64,000 nucleotides of DNA from Bradymonas sp963697525 (GTDB lineage Bacteria > Myxococcota_A > Bradymonadia > Bradymonadales > Bradymonadaceae): assembly GCA_963697525.1 (NCBI GenBank), contig OY969087.1:1488001-1552000 (forward strand), read 5' to 3'. The notes under the pieces are model-generated. The model made no database searches. It worked only from the letters and a program-made list of their open reading frames with translations, and was not told the origin of the DNA. Below are positions 32,321-41,454 of this stretch, piece by piece. The translations under genes were made by a program, and so were the position numbers. How positions within the stretch are numbered: position 1 is the stretch's first letter; each line of letters begins with the position of its first letter.

Positions 32321-32360
32321 GCCCCACGCGAAGTCGCGCCGTTGGCGACGGAGCGTGGGG
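32321..32360. repeat. Palindromic intergenic repeat, copy 1
   Basis: Starts GCCCCACGCGAAGTCGCGCC and ends GCGACGGAGCGTGGGG; the ends are inverted (CCCCACGC with GCGTGGGG), giving a hairpin. A near-identical copy is at 34373. The 180-base spacer 32191-32369 also holds an inverted pair CGCCCTTCGGGCT / AGCCCGAAGGGCG (about 32248-32303). No gene is seen. Confidence 0.8.
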
Positions 32361-32369
32361 AGAAAGGCG

Positions 32370-33038
32370 TCACGAATCGCCAAGGCCTTCGCTTCCCAAA
32401 CGCTCGGTGAGCCGATCGGGCGCCCAGTTGATCGACAAGCCCATCTCCACGCTGTCGCCGTCCTTGGCGGCGGCGTCCAGGTCGCGAAGCCTCTGGAAGA
32501 TGACCTCCTCGTAGAGCTTGCGAAGCTCGTCGAGATCTTCGCGGCGGATGCGGAAGTTGAGCGTGCGCGCAAACGCGCGCTCGTCGCCCCGGAAAATGCG
32601 GCCAAAGACGCTGTCGACCACGCTGAATAGATGGTTGTTCAGCCCGTCGATCTTGGCCATCCAGTTGTCCTGGTAGAGGCGAAACTCGCTCTTGGGGACC
32701 TCGTAGTAGGTGGTGCGTCCCTCGACGCGAAGCACGCGCTCCTGGGCGACGAGCAGTTCGAGGGCGTGGCGCACCTCCTCTTTGGAATGACCGTCGAGGC
32801 TCTGGAAGATGCGCCCCTCGGACTCCGGCCCTGCCCATAGCATGAACTCGATGCGCCGGGGCAGCTCCTCGTCGCGCTCGGGCTTGAAGAAGTTTTGCTT
32901 CAAGCGCGCCGCGAGCTGCGCGACCTTGCGCGTGCTCACGTCGAAGAGGCTCGCCGAGTCGCGCTGGGTAAACCCGGCATTTTTGAGCTCGTGGAAGTAG
33001 GCGAGCTCGACCCAGCCGACGATATCCTTGAGCGGCAC
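32370..33038 (-). CDS. Putative helix-turn-helix protein of unknown function
   Basis: 222 aa. The start is uncertain: a GTG at 33038 opens VPLKDIVGWVELAYF and no ribosome site is visible. The open frame continues upstream but only as antisense of the ATPase remnant. Residues about 15-45 (AGFTQRDSASLFDVSTRKVAQLAARLK) look like a DNA-binding helix-turn-helix. A second winged-helix-like region follows (about 55-105, LDGHSKEEVRHALELLVAQERVLRVEG), then a charged helical C-terminus. Family not recognised; a transcription factor is the best guess. It lies 15 bases from the broken 5' end of the ATPase on the other strand. Confidence 0.65.
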   Translation of the reverse strand: MPLKDIVGWVELAYFHELKNAGFTQRDSASLFDVSTRKVAQLAARLKQNFFKPERDEELPRRIEFMLWAGPESEGRIFQSLDGHSKEEVRHALELLVAQERVLRVEGRTTYYEVPKSEFRLYQDNWMAKIDGLNNHLFSVVDSVFGRIFRGDERAFARTLNFRIRREDLDELRKLYEEVIFQRLRDLDAAAKDGDSVEMGLSINWAPDRLTERLGSEGLGDS

Positions 33039-33053
33039 TGGACGTGGCACGAT

Positions 33054-34361
33054 CGGCGCCGCTTCTACTTTTTGGCGGCGGATACCACCGCGGAGCGAAA
33101 TCGCGTCGATCTGCTCGACGAGCTTGCGGGGTGGGCCGAGCAGCCCGTGGAAGTCGACGACTATCCGAATTGGCGCACGGTGTTTCGGTTGCTGGCTCAG
33201 TTTGCCCGCGAAGAACCGCTGGTCGTCATTCTCGACGAGTTTCAGTACCTGATGGCGCGCGAGGAAGGGATCGTCTCGCAGCTTACGGCGGTATGGGATC
33301 GCGAGGTGCGTGACTGCGAGTTGACGATGGTGCTGTGCGGCTCGGAAGTCGCGACCATGGAGAGCTTGCAGGCGGGGGATTCGCCGCTTTATGAGCGCAT
33401 CAATTGGCGCGAAAAGCTCGTGGCCTTCGACTACCGCGACGCGGCGCATATGGTCGAAGGTCGCCCTCTCAGAGAGCAGGCATACGCCTACGGCATTTAC
33501 GGTGGAATCCCGCAGTATCTGGCGGCCGTCGACACGGACGAGCCGGTGGCCGAGGCCGTCGTGCGCACGTTCTTGTCGCATCGCGGCGAAGTCCACCTGC
33601 AGTTGGAGAACCTCATCGAGCAGGAGAAGGGCATCCGTGACCCGGCAGTATACCGCGCCGTGCTCGAAGCGGTCGCGCGGGGCAACACGTCGACCAACAC
33701 CATCGCCCAGGCCGCCGGGCTTCAGGGCCAGGAGACCATCGCGCGCCGCGCGTTGGAGACGCTCGAAGCGCTCGAACTGGTACGTCGAGAGCGCAATTTT
33801 CGCGCCGGAAGTCGCGCGCCCTGGCGCAATCGCATCGCCGATAACGCCGTGCGGTTCTGGTATCGCTTCGTCAACCCTAACCGCAGTCGTCTCGAGACCG
33901 GTGATACCCTGCGCGTGTGGCAACAACGCGTCGAGCCGTTGCTCGACACCTACATGGGCAAGGTCTTCGAGGCCATGTGCAGGCAGGCTTTTCGTCGTTA
34001 TCACGCCCGTTGGGGCCTGCCGGCACCGCGCGACTGGGCCCGTTGGGAGGGAAAGGACCGCAACCGGCGCTCCATCGAGATCGACCTCGTCACCGAACTC
34101 GACGACGGCAAATTATTGGCCGGGGAGGTCAAATGGTCCTCCTCGCCGGTGGATGTCGACGTTCACTTCCAGTTGCTGCGCGACCTCGAAGATCTGGGCA
34201 ACTCTGGCCAGGGCTGGGCGAAGGCAGCCCTGGAGGCCGACCAATCCCACGGCTATCTATACTTCTCCGCGGCAGGTTTTACCGATGCGTTTCGAGCGCG
34301 TGCCGCGGCGGACGAGCGCATCTTTTTGGTGACGCTGGAGGATATGTACGGGCCGGGGTGA
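33054..34361 (+). pseudogene. 5'-truncated AAA ATPase of the DUF234 family
   Basis: The recognisable protein starts at RRRFYFLAADTTAERN and runs to the stop at 34361 (about 435 codons). Members of this family (archaeal-type ATPase plus DUF234) begin with a Walker A loop of about 40-60 residues before this point. That part is missing here; upstream sequence belongs to the oppositely oriented HTH gene. Walker B is intact (LVVILDEFQYL), as are VLCGSEVATMESL and the C-terminal PD-(D/E)XK-like DUF234 region (SIEIDLVTELDDGKLLAGEVKW). Without Walker A it cannot bind ATP normally. It is best read as a remnant. Internal starts could still express part of it. Confidence 0.75.
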
Positions 34362-34372
34362 GCTTATTTGAT

Positions 34373-34414
34373 CCCCATGCGAAGTCGCGCCGTTCGCGAC
34401 GAAGCTTGGGGGGG
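34373..34414. repeat. Palindromic intergenic repeat, copy 2
   Basis: CCCCATGCGAAGTCGCGCC then CGACGAAGCTTGGGG. Shares the 17-base core GCGAAGTCGCGCCGTT(C/G) with copy 1 at 32321. The two copies flank the HTH gene and the truncated ATPase. Confidence 0.8.
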
Positions 34415-34493
34415 AATATCCATTTAACGTGCACCGACGCCGATGATGGTCTATGCTGGGCGTTGGACCATGGTGCCCCCAAAGACATGACTC

Positions 34494-35045
34494 ATGAGCG
34501 ACTCGAGCGAACAGAAGCTGGGCTTCGACGGGCTGATCGAGGCGGCCGTCTCCGGCGACGGCTTCGATTGGGATGAGGAGGCCTCCGAGGCCGATGGCTC
34601 CCAGGAGACGGTGTCGGTGCTGCGTTTTCGGGTGGGCGACAGCGGTTTTGCGGTGCCCACCGAGTATGTGCGCGAGATCATCAGCGATTTGACCATTACG
34701 CCGGTGCCCGGGGCGCCCAAGCATGTGCGCGGGGTGGCGGTGCTGCGCCGGCAGGTGCTCGGAGTGCTCGACTTGCACCAGTGGCTCGACCCGGTGGCGG
34801 TGCGCGAGCGGGCCGACAGCGGGCGCATCGTCATCGTGGAGGTGGGGCCGTATACGGTGGGCATCGAGGCCAGCGAGGTCACCGGCATGGACGAGTGGCC
34901 GGCGCAGGTGCTCGATCGCAGCCGCATCCCCGAGTCGATCAATTCGCGCACGCGGCGCTATGCGGCGGGCATCCGGCTCAGCGAGCAGGAGGCGATCGTG
35001 CTGTTGAACGTGCCCAAGTTGCTCGATGACGCGGCGGTGCAGTGA
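34494..35045 (+). CDS. cheW: CheW-type chemosensory coupling protein
   Basis: 183 aa. An acidic N-terminal tail of about 38 residues precedes a CheW domain (VSVLRFRVGDSGFAVPTEYVREII, VPGAPKHVRGVAVLRRQVLGVLDL, GRIVIVEVGPYTVGIEASEV). It couples receptors to the CheA kinase at 37588. Start ATG 34494; no strong ribosome site. Its TGA overlaps a possible GTG start of the next gene, so the cluster 34494-40026 reads as one operon: CheW, CheW-like, MCP, CheA. Confidence 0.92.
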   Translation: MSDSSEQKLGFDGLIEAAVSGDGFDWDEEASEADGSQETVSVLRFRVGDSGFAVPTEYVREIISDLTITPVPGAPKHVRGVAVLRRQVLGVLDLHQWLDPVAVRERADSGRIVIVEVGPYTVGIEASEVTGMDEWPAQVLDRSRIPESINSRTRRYAAGIRLSEQEAIVLLNVPKLLDDAAVQ

Positions 35046-35443
35046 CCGTGATGATGGGCCAGAACAGTCGACGGGCCGGCGCCGGCCTCGAGGTCATCCG
35101 CACGCGGTTTGGGCCGCTGGAGTTGGCCATCGAACTGAAGCAGGTCAGCAGCGTGCTCGACTATGGTGAGGGCCAGGGCCTGCGGCTCATCGACCCGGCC
35201 CCGAAGCTGGGCCTGCGCCCGATGGTCGGCGGCCATGTGGGCTTTGTGGAGCCGCAGTTCGGCCCGCCGGTGGGCATCAAGATCGGCGAGGTGCGCGGGT
35301 TTCAGATTTGGACGCCGTCGAATATCCTGGCCTTGCCCGACTGGATCGCCAACTATTTGCCGGACGTGCTCTTCGGCGCGTGCGGCACCGACCAGAACGC
35401 TGAGATCGTCTGGTTGCTCGATTTGCGCAAACTGACGGGATAA
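35042..35443 (+). CDS. Small CheW-like protein
   Basis: 133 aa from the GTG at 35042 (GTGA overlap with cheW); GTG 35048 and ATG 35051/35054 are alternatives. It contains TRFGPLELAIELKQVSSVLDYG, which resembles the first strands of a CheW fold, and ends in AEIVWLLDLRKLTG, like the last strand. It is too short and divergent for a firm family call. Position inside the chemosensory operon supports a coupling or adaptor role. Confidence 0.6.
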   Translation: MTVMMGQNSRRAGAGLEVIRTRFGPLELAIELKQVSSVLDYGEGQGLRLIDPAPKLGLRPMVGGHVGFVEPQFGPPVGIKIGEVRGFQIWTPSNILALPDWIANYLPDVLFGACGTDQNAEIVWLLDLRKLTG

Positions 35444-35457
35444 AACGGACAGCCGTC

Positions 35458-37591
35458 ATGGAAAAACTTTGGATCAGAATCGCCGTCCCGGTCGGCGTGC
35501 TCGCGTTCGTCGCGGTCATCGCCTTGATCGCCGACCAATGGATCGTCACGGTGCCCAAGAATTGGTTGGCGCTGGTGGTGGCCATTGCCGGCATCCTGGT
35601 GATGGTGTGGGCCAAGCGGGCGTTGGCGCCGCTGTCCGAGGTCACGCGGGTGCTCGAGGGCATCGCCGACGGCGACCTCGACCAGCGGCGGGTCGCCGGC
35701 GCCGTCTCCGGCGACGACGAGATCGGCCGGTTGAGCACCGCCACCAACCGCATGCTCAGCCAGCTCAACGCGCTGAGCGAGCGCGCCCGCAACCTGGCCG
35801 ACGGCAAGATCGGCGTGCTCGAGGTCGAGGACCAGGTGATGCGCTCGCAGCGCCTGGCCGACGCCGACCAGCAGATCCGAGCGCGCGACGGCGACCTGGA
35901 GCGCAGCTTCGTGGCCATGACCAACCAGCTTCGCCGGCTGACGCTGCAGGCGCGCATGATTCTCGAAGGACCAGCTCGACAGCCCGCTGTTGGACGAGCG
36001 CGTGCCCGGCGAGCTCGGCGAGGCCTTCGGGCATATGGTGCGCAACCTGCGCACCATCGCCGAGCGCGCCAAGGATATCGCCGACGGCGACCTGAGCTCG
36101 ACGGTGGAGGGCGACGGTGAGCTGACCGGCGCGTTCAACCAGATGGTCACCGGCCTGCGCGGGCTGGTCGAGCAGATCACCCGCACAGCCATTCATATCT
36201 CCACGGCCGCCGAGCAAATTCTGGCGGTGTTGCGCGAGCAGGAGCTCAGCGCCAACCATCAGGCCTCGAGCGTCGAGGAGACCCAGCGCACCATGGAGAC
36301 GCTGCTCAGCTCGGCCAAAAAGATCGCCGAGAACGCCCAGCACGTGTTCAAATCGGCCGAGAAGACCCAGGAGAACAACCGCACGGTCGCCGACCGCATC
36401 GGCGAGCTCAAGAGCCACACCGAGCGCATCAGCGAGATCTTGGAGAGCATCAAGCGCATCGCCGACCGCTCGGATCTGCTGGCCCTCAACGCCAGCCTCG
36501 AGGGCATGCGCGCCGGGGAGGCCGGCAAGGGCTTTACGCTGGTGGCCGCCGAGATGCGTCGGCTGGCCGAGAATATCAAGGACTCGGTGGGCGACATCAA
36601 GGAGCTGGTCGAGGATATCGGCGAGTCGTCGATGACCACGGCCATGGCCACCGACGACGGCAGTTGCCTGTCGGAGAATACCACCGAGAACGCGCTCAAG
36701 ATCACGCTGATCACCCAGCAGCAAAAGTCGGGCACCGAGCAGGTCACCCAGTCGATGGACGACCTGAGCGAGCTCATCAACCAGGACGTCGCCGGCACCC
36801 AGCAGGTGACCATGGCCGCCAGCGAGTTGGTCGGGCTGGCCGAGAGCCTGCGCGACCTGGTCGACGAATTCCGGATCTCGACCGGCCCGTCGACCTCGGC
36901 GCAGTACAAGGCGGTCAAAGCTCGACGCACCAACAGCAAGGCGGGCTACCGCAACGCCAAGACGCGCGAGCGTGCCGGCGGCCCGATGCAGAGCTCGAGC
37001 GTGGCCGACCAGTCGGTCGAGCTGGGGCGGGCGGGCTCGCAGCCCAGCGACGCCGACGACGACGAGCCCGACGAGGAGCGAGCCGAGGTCGATGGAGCCA
37101 ACGTGGATGGAGCCGAGGAGACGCCGGCGCTCGCCGAGGAGTCGGCGGCCAACGACACCCCCGACGTGCGCGCGACGGCCAAGCTGTCGGCCATGGCCAA
37201 CGAGGCGGCCAGCACCAAAGGCTTGCAAGAGAACTCGAGCATTCCCATCGACTCCGGCGCCGACCAGCCCACCGTCGAGTTCACCACCAACCTGCCCGAG
37301 GAAGACCAGCACCAGGTGATGCGCCAGATGCTCGCCGAGCGCCGCGCGCGCCGGCTGGCCGTCGACGAGCCCGGCGACGACGACCTCGACGCCCTCGCCG
37401 ATCTGGGGGAACTCGATGACCTCGGCGACCTCGGCGACCTCGACGAGCTCGATGATCTCGATGAACTCGACGCCGGCCTGGCCAGTGAAGAATCGAGCAT
37501 TGATGAACAGATCGACGCACTCGAACGCGAACTCGACAAGAAGCAAGTGGGTGTGTCCGAAACGTCCTTCGAGATCTCGGACCCGTCATGA
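35458..37591 (+). CDS. Methyl-accepting chemotaxis protein with poly-HAMP, one frameshift
   Basis: Chemoreceptor of about 710 aa if the frame is restored. The N-terminus has two membrane helices (WIRIAVPVGVLAFVAVIAL and NWLALVVAIAGILVMVW) with almost no periplasmic loop, so it senses from the cytoplasm or membrane. Repeated HAMP-like units follow (GIADGDLDQ, NLADGKIGV, DIADGDLSS). At 35960-35969 one extra base (GAAGGACC where GAAGACC is expected) breaks the frame: the first reading ends at 36120, while the correct continuation DQLDSPLLDERVPGEL runs to 37591. The signalling tip IADRSDLLALNASLEGMRAG is intact. A long acidic tail has repeated GELDDLGDLGDLDELDDL. ATGA overlaps the cheA start. Confidence 0.85.
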
Positions 37592-40026
37592 GCTTCGGCT
37601 CCCTGATCGAAAAATTTCGCTCGGTCGCCCTCGACCGCATCGAACAGATGAACGTGCTGTTGGTGGGCCTGGAGCGCGAGCCGTCGGACGCCGAGGCGAC
37701 CGAGGAGTTGCTGCGCGAGATCCACACGCTCAAGGGCGAAGCCAAGATGATGGGCTTTGCCGACGTCAATCTGGTGGCCCACCAGACCGAGCACCTGCTC
37801 ATCTTGATCACCGAGCGCCACTTCGACGTCGACCAAGACGCCGTCGACGTGGTGTTCGAAGGCTTCGACATCGTGCGCCAGTTGCTGACCAAGGCCGCGG
37901 GCACGTCCGATGCGCCGGTGGACCTGTCCGGCTTCGTCGAGCGGGTCAACGAGGTGCGTGGGCGGTATGAGGCAGGGGTCCAGGGGTCTGGGGGTCCAGG
38001 GGTCCAGGGTGAGGGAGCGCAGCCGGAGCCGGAACCGGAGTCAGAGCCTGAGCCGGAACCGGAACCGCAGCCGGAACCGGAACCGGAGCCGGAGCCGGAA
38101 GTCGCCCAGTTGGCCGAAGAGCCCAGTTGGGTGGCCCCGTCGGCCAGAGAGCCTCAGGCGATTGAGGCCTCGGGGACGTGGCGCCGGCCGGGCTCGGGGC
38201 GCTCGACGCGCACGCGCATCAACGCCCCGCAGGCCGGCAGCGAGTCCAGCGAGATCTCCGAGGCCGGCGAGGACGCCCCCGCCCAGCGATCCTCGGATCG
38301 GCTGCTGCGTCTGCAGGCCGGCGGCACGCTGCGCGTCGATCTGCAAAAGCTCGAGCGGCTGGGCAATATCGCCGGCGAGGTCATGTTGATGAGCCGGCGG
38401 CTCAACTACGAGTTGGGCGACCTCGAGCGCATCCGCGACGAGTTTCGCCTGTGGCTCGAGCAGGTCGACGGCACGCTTCCGCTCAAGGCCGTCAGCGGGC
38501 TGCGTAACCTGGTGCACCGCTTCGATGATTTCACCAGCGGGGTGCGCGACGAGACCTACCTGGTCAGCTCGCGCACCTCCCAGCTCGACGAGGAGGTGCG
38601 TACGCTGCGCCACGTGCCCCTGGCCCAGGTCATGAGCCACTACCCGCGGGCGGTGCGCGACCTGGCCCGCGAGCAGGGAAAGCGCGTGCGCCTGGTGCAC
38701 TCCTTTGGCAGCGTGGAGGTCGACCGCTTGCTGTTGTCGGCGCTGTCCGAGCCCATGCTGCACATGATCCGCAACGCCGTCGACCACGGGGTGGAGTCGC
38801 CCGACGAGCGCCTGCGCTCGGGCAAGGACGAGGAGGCCGAGATTCGGCTGGTCGCCGAATACGTCGGCGACAGCATTCGGGTGGCCATCGAGGACGACGG
38901 GCGGGGCATCGACCCTCAGATCATCCGGCAAAAGGCGGTGAGCCGGGGCCTGATGGGCGCCGAGCGCGCCGAGTCGCTCACCGACCAGGAGGCGCTGGCG
39001 CTGGTCTTCGAGCCGGGGTTTTCCACCCGCGACAACGTCAGCGACATCAGCGGGCGGGGCATCGGCATGGACGTGGTGCGCCGCCAGATCACCGAGCTGG
39101 GCGGCTACATCGAGATCGAGAGCGAGGTCGGCGAGGGCACCGCCATCACCCTGATGCTGCCGGTCTCCAGCGCCGTCAGCGAGGTGCTCATGGTCGAGAT
39201 CGGCGCGCGCACCTTCGCGCTGGCGGCCAAGGAAGTGGTGCGCGTCGACGCGGTCGCGCGCGACAACCTCATGGAGAGCCACGGCGGGGTGTTCCTGGAG
39301 TTCGACGACGAGATGATCGCGCTGCACGACTGGGCCCAGAGCCTGGGCGCCGACGGTCAGCGCCGCGCCGACGACCCCATGACGGTGCTCATCTTGCGGC
39401 GTGGCTCGCTGCGCGTGGCGGTGTGGGTCGATCAGGTGCTCGGCGAGCGCGAGGCGATGAGCCGGCCGTTTGGCGACTTCTTGCGCGGCGTGCGCCTGTG
39501 TCGGGGCGTGGCCCTGACCGACGCCGGCGAGGTGGTGCCCCTGCTCAACGTCGCCGAGCTGTTTGCACGCGCCCAGCGCGACCACCGCATGCGCCCGGCG
39601 TCGGTGCGCAGCTCGCGGCGCCCTGCGCGCGTGCAGGCCGAGCAGCGCGCCGGCTCGCAGACCGTGCTGGTCGTTGAGGACAGCGAGATCACCCGCGACC
39701 TGGTCACCGGCATCCTGCGCACCCACGGCTATCAATTCGTGGTCGCCAAAGACGGCTACGAGGCCTGGCAACTGCTCCAAGACCACCGCGTCGACATGGT
39801 GGTGACCGACGTGCAGATGCCGCGCATGGACGGGCTGGAGTTGCTGCGGCGTATCCGAAGCTCGGGCCCGCTGGGCGATTTGCCCGTGGCCATCCTGACC
39901 ACGCTGGGCGACCCCAAGGACAAGGAGCGGGCCATGGACCTGGGCGCCGACGGCTACCTGGTCAAGCTCAACTTCCAGGAGAGCGACCTGGTGGACATGG
40001 TGCGCCGCTACCTGGCCGGCGATTGA
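37588..40026 (+). CDS. cheA: Hybrid chemosensory histidine kinase, CheA with C-terminal receiver (FrzE-like)
   Basis: 812 aa. Order: Hpt (phospho-His46 in REIHTLKGEAKMMGF), a Pro/Glu repeat linker (about 150-175), a second linker, dimerisation and HATPase domains (about 260-525; HMIRNAVDHGVESP, IEDDGRGIDP, GRGIGMDVVRR), CheW-like P5 domain (about 530-670) and a receiver (about 690-812; VVEDSEITRD, MVVTDVQMPRMDG). No P2 domain is evident. Fusion to a receiver is typical of FrzE/DifE-like systems that control gliding or pili rather than flagella. ATG at 37588 overlaps the MCP stop by 4 bases. The linker encodes a dispersed DNA repeat at 37974-38009. Confidence 0.93.
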   Translation: MSFGSLIEKFRSVALDRIEQMNVLLVGLEREPSDAEATEELLREIHTLKGEAKMMGFADVNLVAHQTEHLLILITERHFDVDQDAVDVVFEGFDIVRQLLTKAAGTSDAPVDLSGFVERVNEVRGRYEAGVQGSGGPGVQGEGAQPEPEPESEPEPEPEPQPEPEPEPEPEVAQLAEEPSWVAPSAREPQAIEASGTWRRPGSGRSTRTRINAPQAGSESSEISEAGEDAPAQRSSDRLLRLQAGGTLRVDLQKLERLGNIAGEVMLMSRRLNYELGDLERIRDEFRLWLEQVDGTLPLKAVSGLRNLVHRFDDFTSGVRDETYLVSSRTSQLDEEVRTLRHVPLAQVMSHYPRAVRDLAREQGKRVRLVHSFGSVEVDRLLLSALSEPMLHMIRNAVDHGVESPDERLRSGKDEEAEIRLVAEYVGDSIRVAIEDDGRGIDPQIIRQKAVSRGLMGAERAESLTDQEALALVFEPGFSTRDNVSDISGRGIGMDVVRRQITELGGYIEIESEVGEGTAITLMLPVSSAVSEVLMVEIGARTFALAAKEVVRVDAVARDNLMESHGGVFLEFDDEMIALHDWAQSLGADGQRRADDPMTVLILRRGSLRVAVWVDQVLGEREAMSRPFGDFLRGVRLCRGVALTDAGEVVPLLNVAELFARAQRDHRMRPASVRSSRRPARVQAEQRAGSQTVLVVEDSEITRDLVTGILRTHGYQFVVAKDGYEAWQLLQDHRVDMVVTDVQMPRMDGLELLRRIRSSGPLGDLPVAILTTLGDPKDKERAMDLGADGYLVKLNFQESDLVDMVRRYLAGD
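37974..38009. repeat. GGGGTCCAGGGG-type dispersed repeat inside cheA, copy 2
   Basis: Four degenerate units of (G)GGGTCCAG, reverse complement of copy 1. In frame it encodes GVQGSGGPGVQG in the linker between the Hpt and kinase core. Confidence 0.75.
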
Positions 40027-40056
40027 TCCGCGCGATCCTTTGACGGTGGTCGAGGT

Positions 40057-40073
40057 GCGTCTAATTTAGACGC
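40057..40073. promoter_or_regulatory. 17-base perfect palindrome between cheA and the GAF gene
   Basis: GCGTCTAATTTAGACGC has 8-base perfect arms around a central T. No T-run follows, so an operator is more likely than a terminator. It is 56 bases before the preferred start of the 40129 gene. Binding protein unknown. Confidence 0.5.
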
Positions 40074-40128
40074 GTTCTCGATTGAACGCTCGCCTTAATC
40101 TCCCACACTTCCAATGCGCGGGGGCCTC

Positions 40129-41340
40129 ATGGGCCTGGACGAGTCGTCGGTTAGTTTGTCATACGAATCACAAGCCGGTCCACGCCTGGTCGACTCGCTG
40201 AATCTCGAGCAGTTGCGCGAGGAGTCGGCGCTCGAGCAACTGCTCGAGGCGGCGACGAGCGTCTGCGACCTGCCGGCAGGGGTCATCGCGCTGGTCGACG
40301 CGACCCATGTGCATCTTTTGGCCAGCGTCGGCGTCGATTGGCAGCGCCTGCCGCGTGAACATACCCTGGTCAACCACGTCGTCGAGCAGGGGCGGCCGCT
40401 GGTCATCGAGGACGCCTCCGCCGATCCGCGCTGGTCGGCCCTCATGCCCGAGCTCGGCGGGGAGGCGCTGTGCTTTTATTTCGGCCAACCGCTGTCCATC
40501 GATAACTCGGTGGTGGTGGGGGCGATGGCGGTCATGGACCACGAGCCGCGCCGTATCAGCGCCCACCAGCGCGTCGTGCTGGCCAGCATCGCTCGGCAGG
40601 TCGAATTGCTTCTCGAGCAACGGGTGCGCCGTGATGACGCCGCCGAGCACTCCGGGCTGGTCGAGTCGATGGCGACCGACCGGCGAGCCGACGTGCGCCG
40701 CCAGGTGCTGACCAATTTCTTGCTGCACGACGTCATCAACGCCGCCACCGCCGTCAAGTCCGACGCCGACTACGTGCGTGCGCGCCTCGACGACGACGCC
40801 ACGGTGGGGGAGGCCCTCGACGACATCGCCGAATCGGTCGATGTGATGGCGACCTTGCTGCACACCGCGCGCGAAATCTTGTTGGACGCCGAGGCCACGC
40901 TGGTCTCGCGCGGCCGCGACGTCGACCTGCGCCAACTCCTGCGCGACGTCCACGAACTCCATCGGCCGCATTTGGTGCACCGCGGCGGGCGCCTGAGCGT
41001 GCGCGACACGCTCACCGACGAGGTGATCTCGGGCGACCGGCGGCTGTTGCGCGAGATGTTCGAGAGCCTGTTGGCGCTGTCTCCCCCCGGCAGTCGCATC
41101 CACATCGATCTCAACGAACTCGACGGCGAGCGGGTGCGCATCCAGTACTGCGACGAACTCGACGCGGCGGTCGAGCCACCGCTTGGTGGCGTGCAGGGCA
41201 CCGAAGTCCCTCGCGGGGCGCGCGACTCATTGGAGGCCCTCTCGCTGTGCACGATGATCGTCGAGGCCCACTGCGGCCGCATGCGCATGAGCGAGCGAGG
41301 CGCCAACGAACGGTGCATCCTGATCGACCTGCCGCGCTAA
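40129..41340 (+). CDS. GAF-domain protein with degenerate histidine-kinase core
   Basis: 403 aa from ATG 40129 (GGGGG upstream); ATG 40114 also in frame. The GAF domain (about 25-170) follows the pattern seen before many kinases: GVIALVDATHVHLLASVG, EHTLVNHVVEQGRPLVIEDA. A HisKA-like helix pair is visible with a possible phospho-His in NFLLHDVINAATAVK. The ATP-binding part (about 290-400) lacks the usual N-box Asn (ESLLALSPPGSRI where NLLSNA is expected) and the DxGxG loop (YCDELDAAVEPP). It therefore probably does not bind ATP, and may be a histidine phosphotransferase or a sensor that titrates partners. It follows cheA. Confidence 0.75.
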   Translation: MGLDESSVSLSYESQAGPRLVDSLNLEQLREESALEQLLEAATSVCDLPAGVIALVDATHVHLLASVGVDWQRLPREHTLVNHVVEQGRPLVIEDASADPRWSALMPELGGEALCFYFGQPLSIDNSVVVGAMAVMDHEPRRISAHQRVVLASIARQVELLLEQRVRRDDAAEHSGLVESMATDRRADVRRQVLTNFLLHDVINAATAVKSDADYVRARLDDDATVGEALDDIAESVDVMATLLHTAREILLDAEATLVSRGRDVDLRQLLRDVHELHRPHLVHRGGRLSVRDTLTDEVISGDRRLLREMFESLLALSPPGSRIHIDLNELDGERVRIQYCDELDAAVEPPLGGVQGTEVPRGARDSLEALSLCTMIVEAHCGRMRMSERGANERCILIDLPR

Positions 41341-41454
41341 GTCCCGTGAAAGTCGCACGGTTTTGGTCCTCGCCCTTGCCATCATTGCGGAATGGCGCTA
41401 GTTCATAGGCCCATGTGTGCAGGTGTGTGTTGAGATGCCACAGAGGTGCCAACG

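Noticed and set aside
33039..34004. N-terminal extension of the HTH gene across the ATPase
   Set aside because: Its translation is antisense to the conserved ATPase sequence and has no family features; only the part below 33038 is plausible.
35990..37591. Separate gene starting with TTG at 35990
   Set aside because: The protein would begin inside a HAMP unit, and the preceding frame supplies the missing membrane and HAMP part; a one-base frameshift explains both pieces.
40057..40073. Terminator after cheA
   Set aside because: The perfect palindrome has no following T-run and short arms, so an operator fits better.
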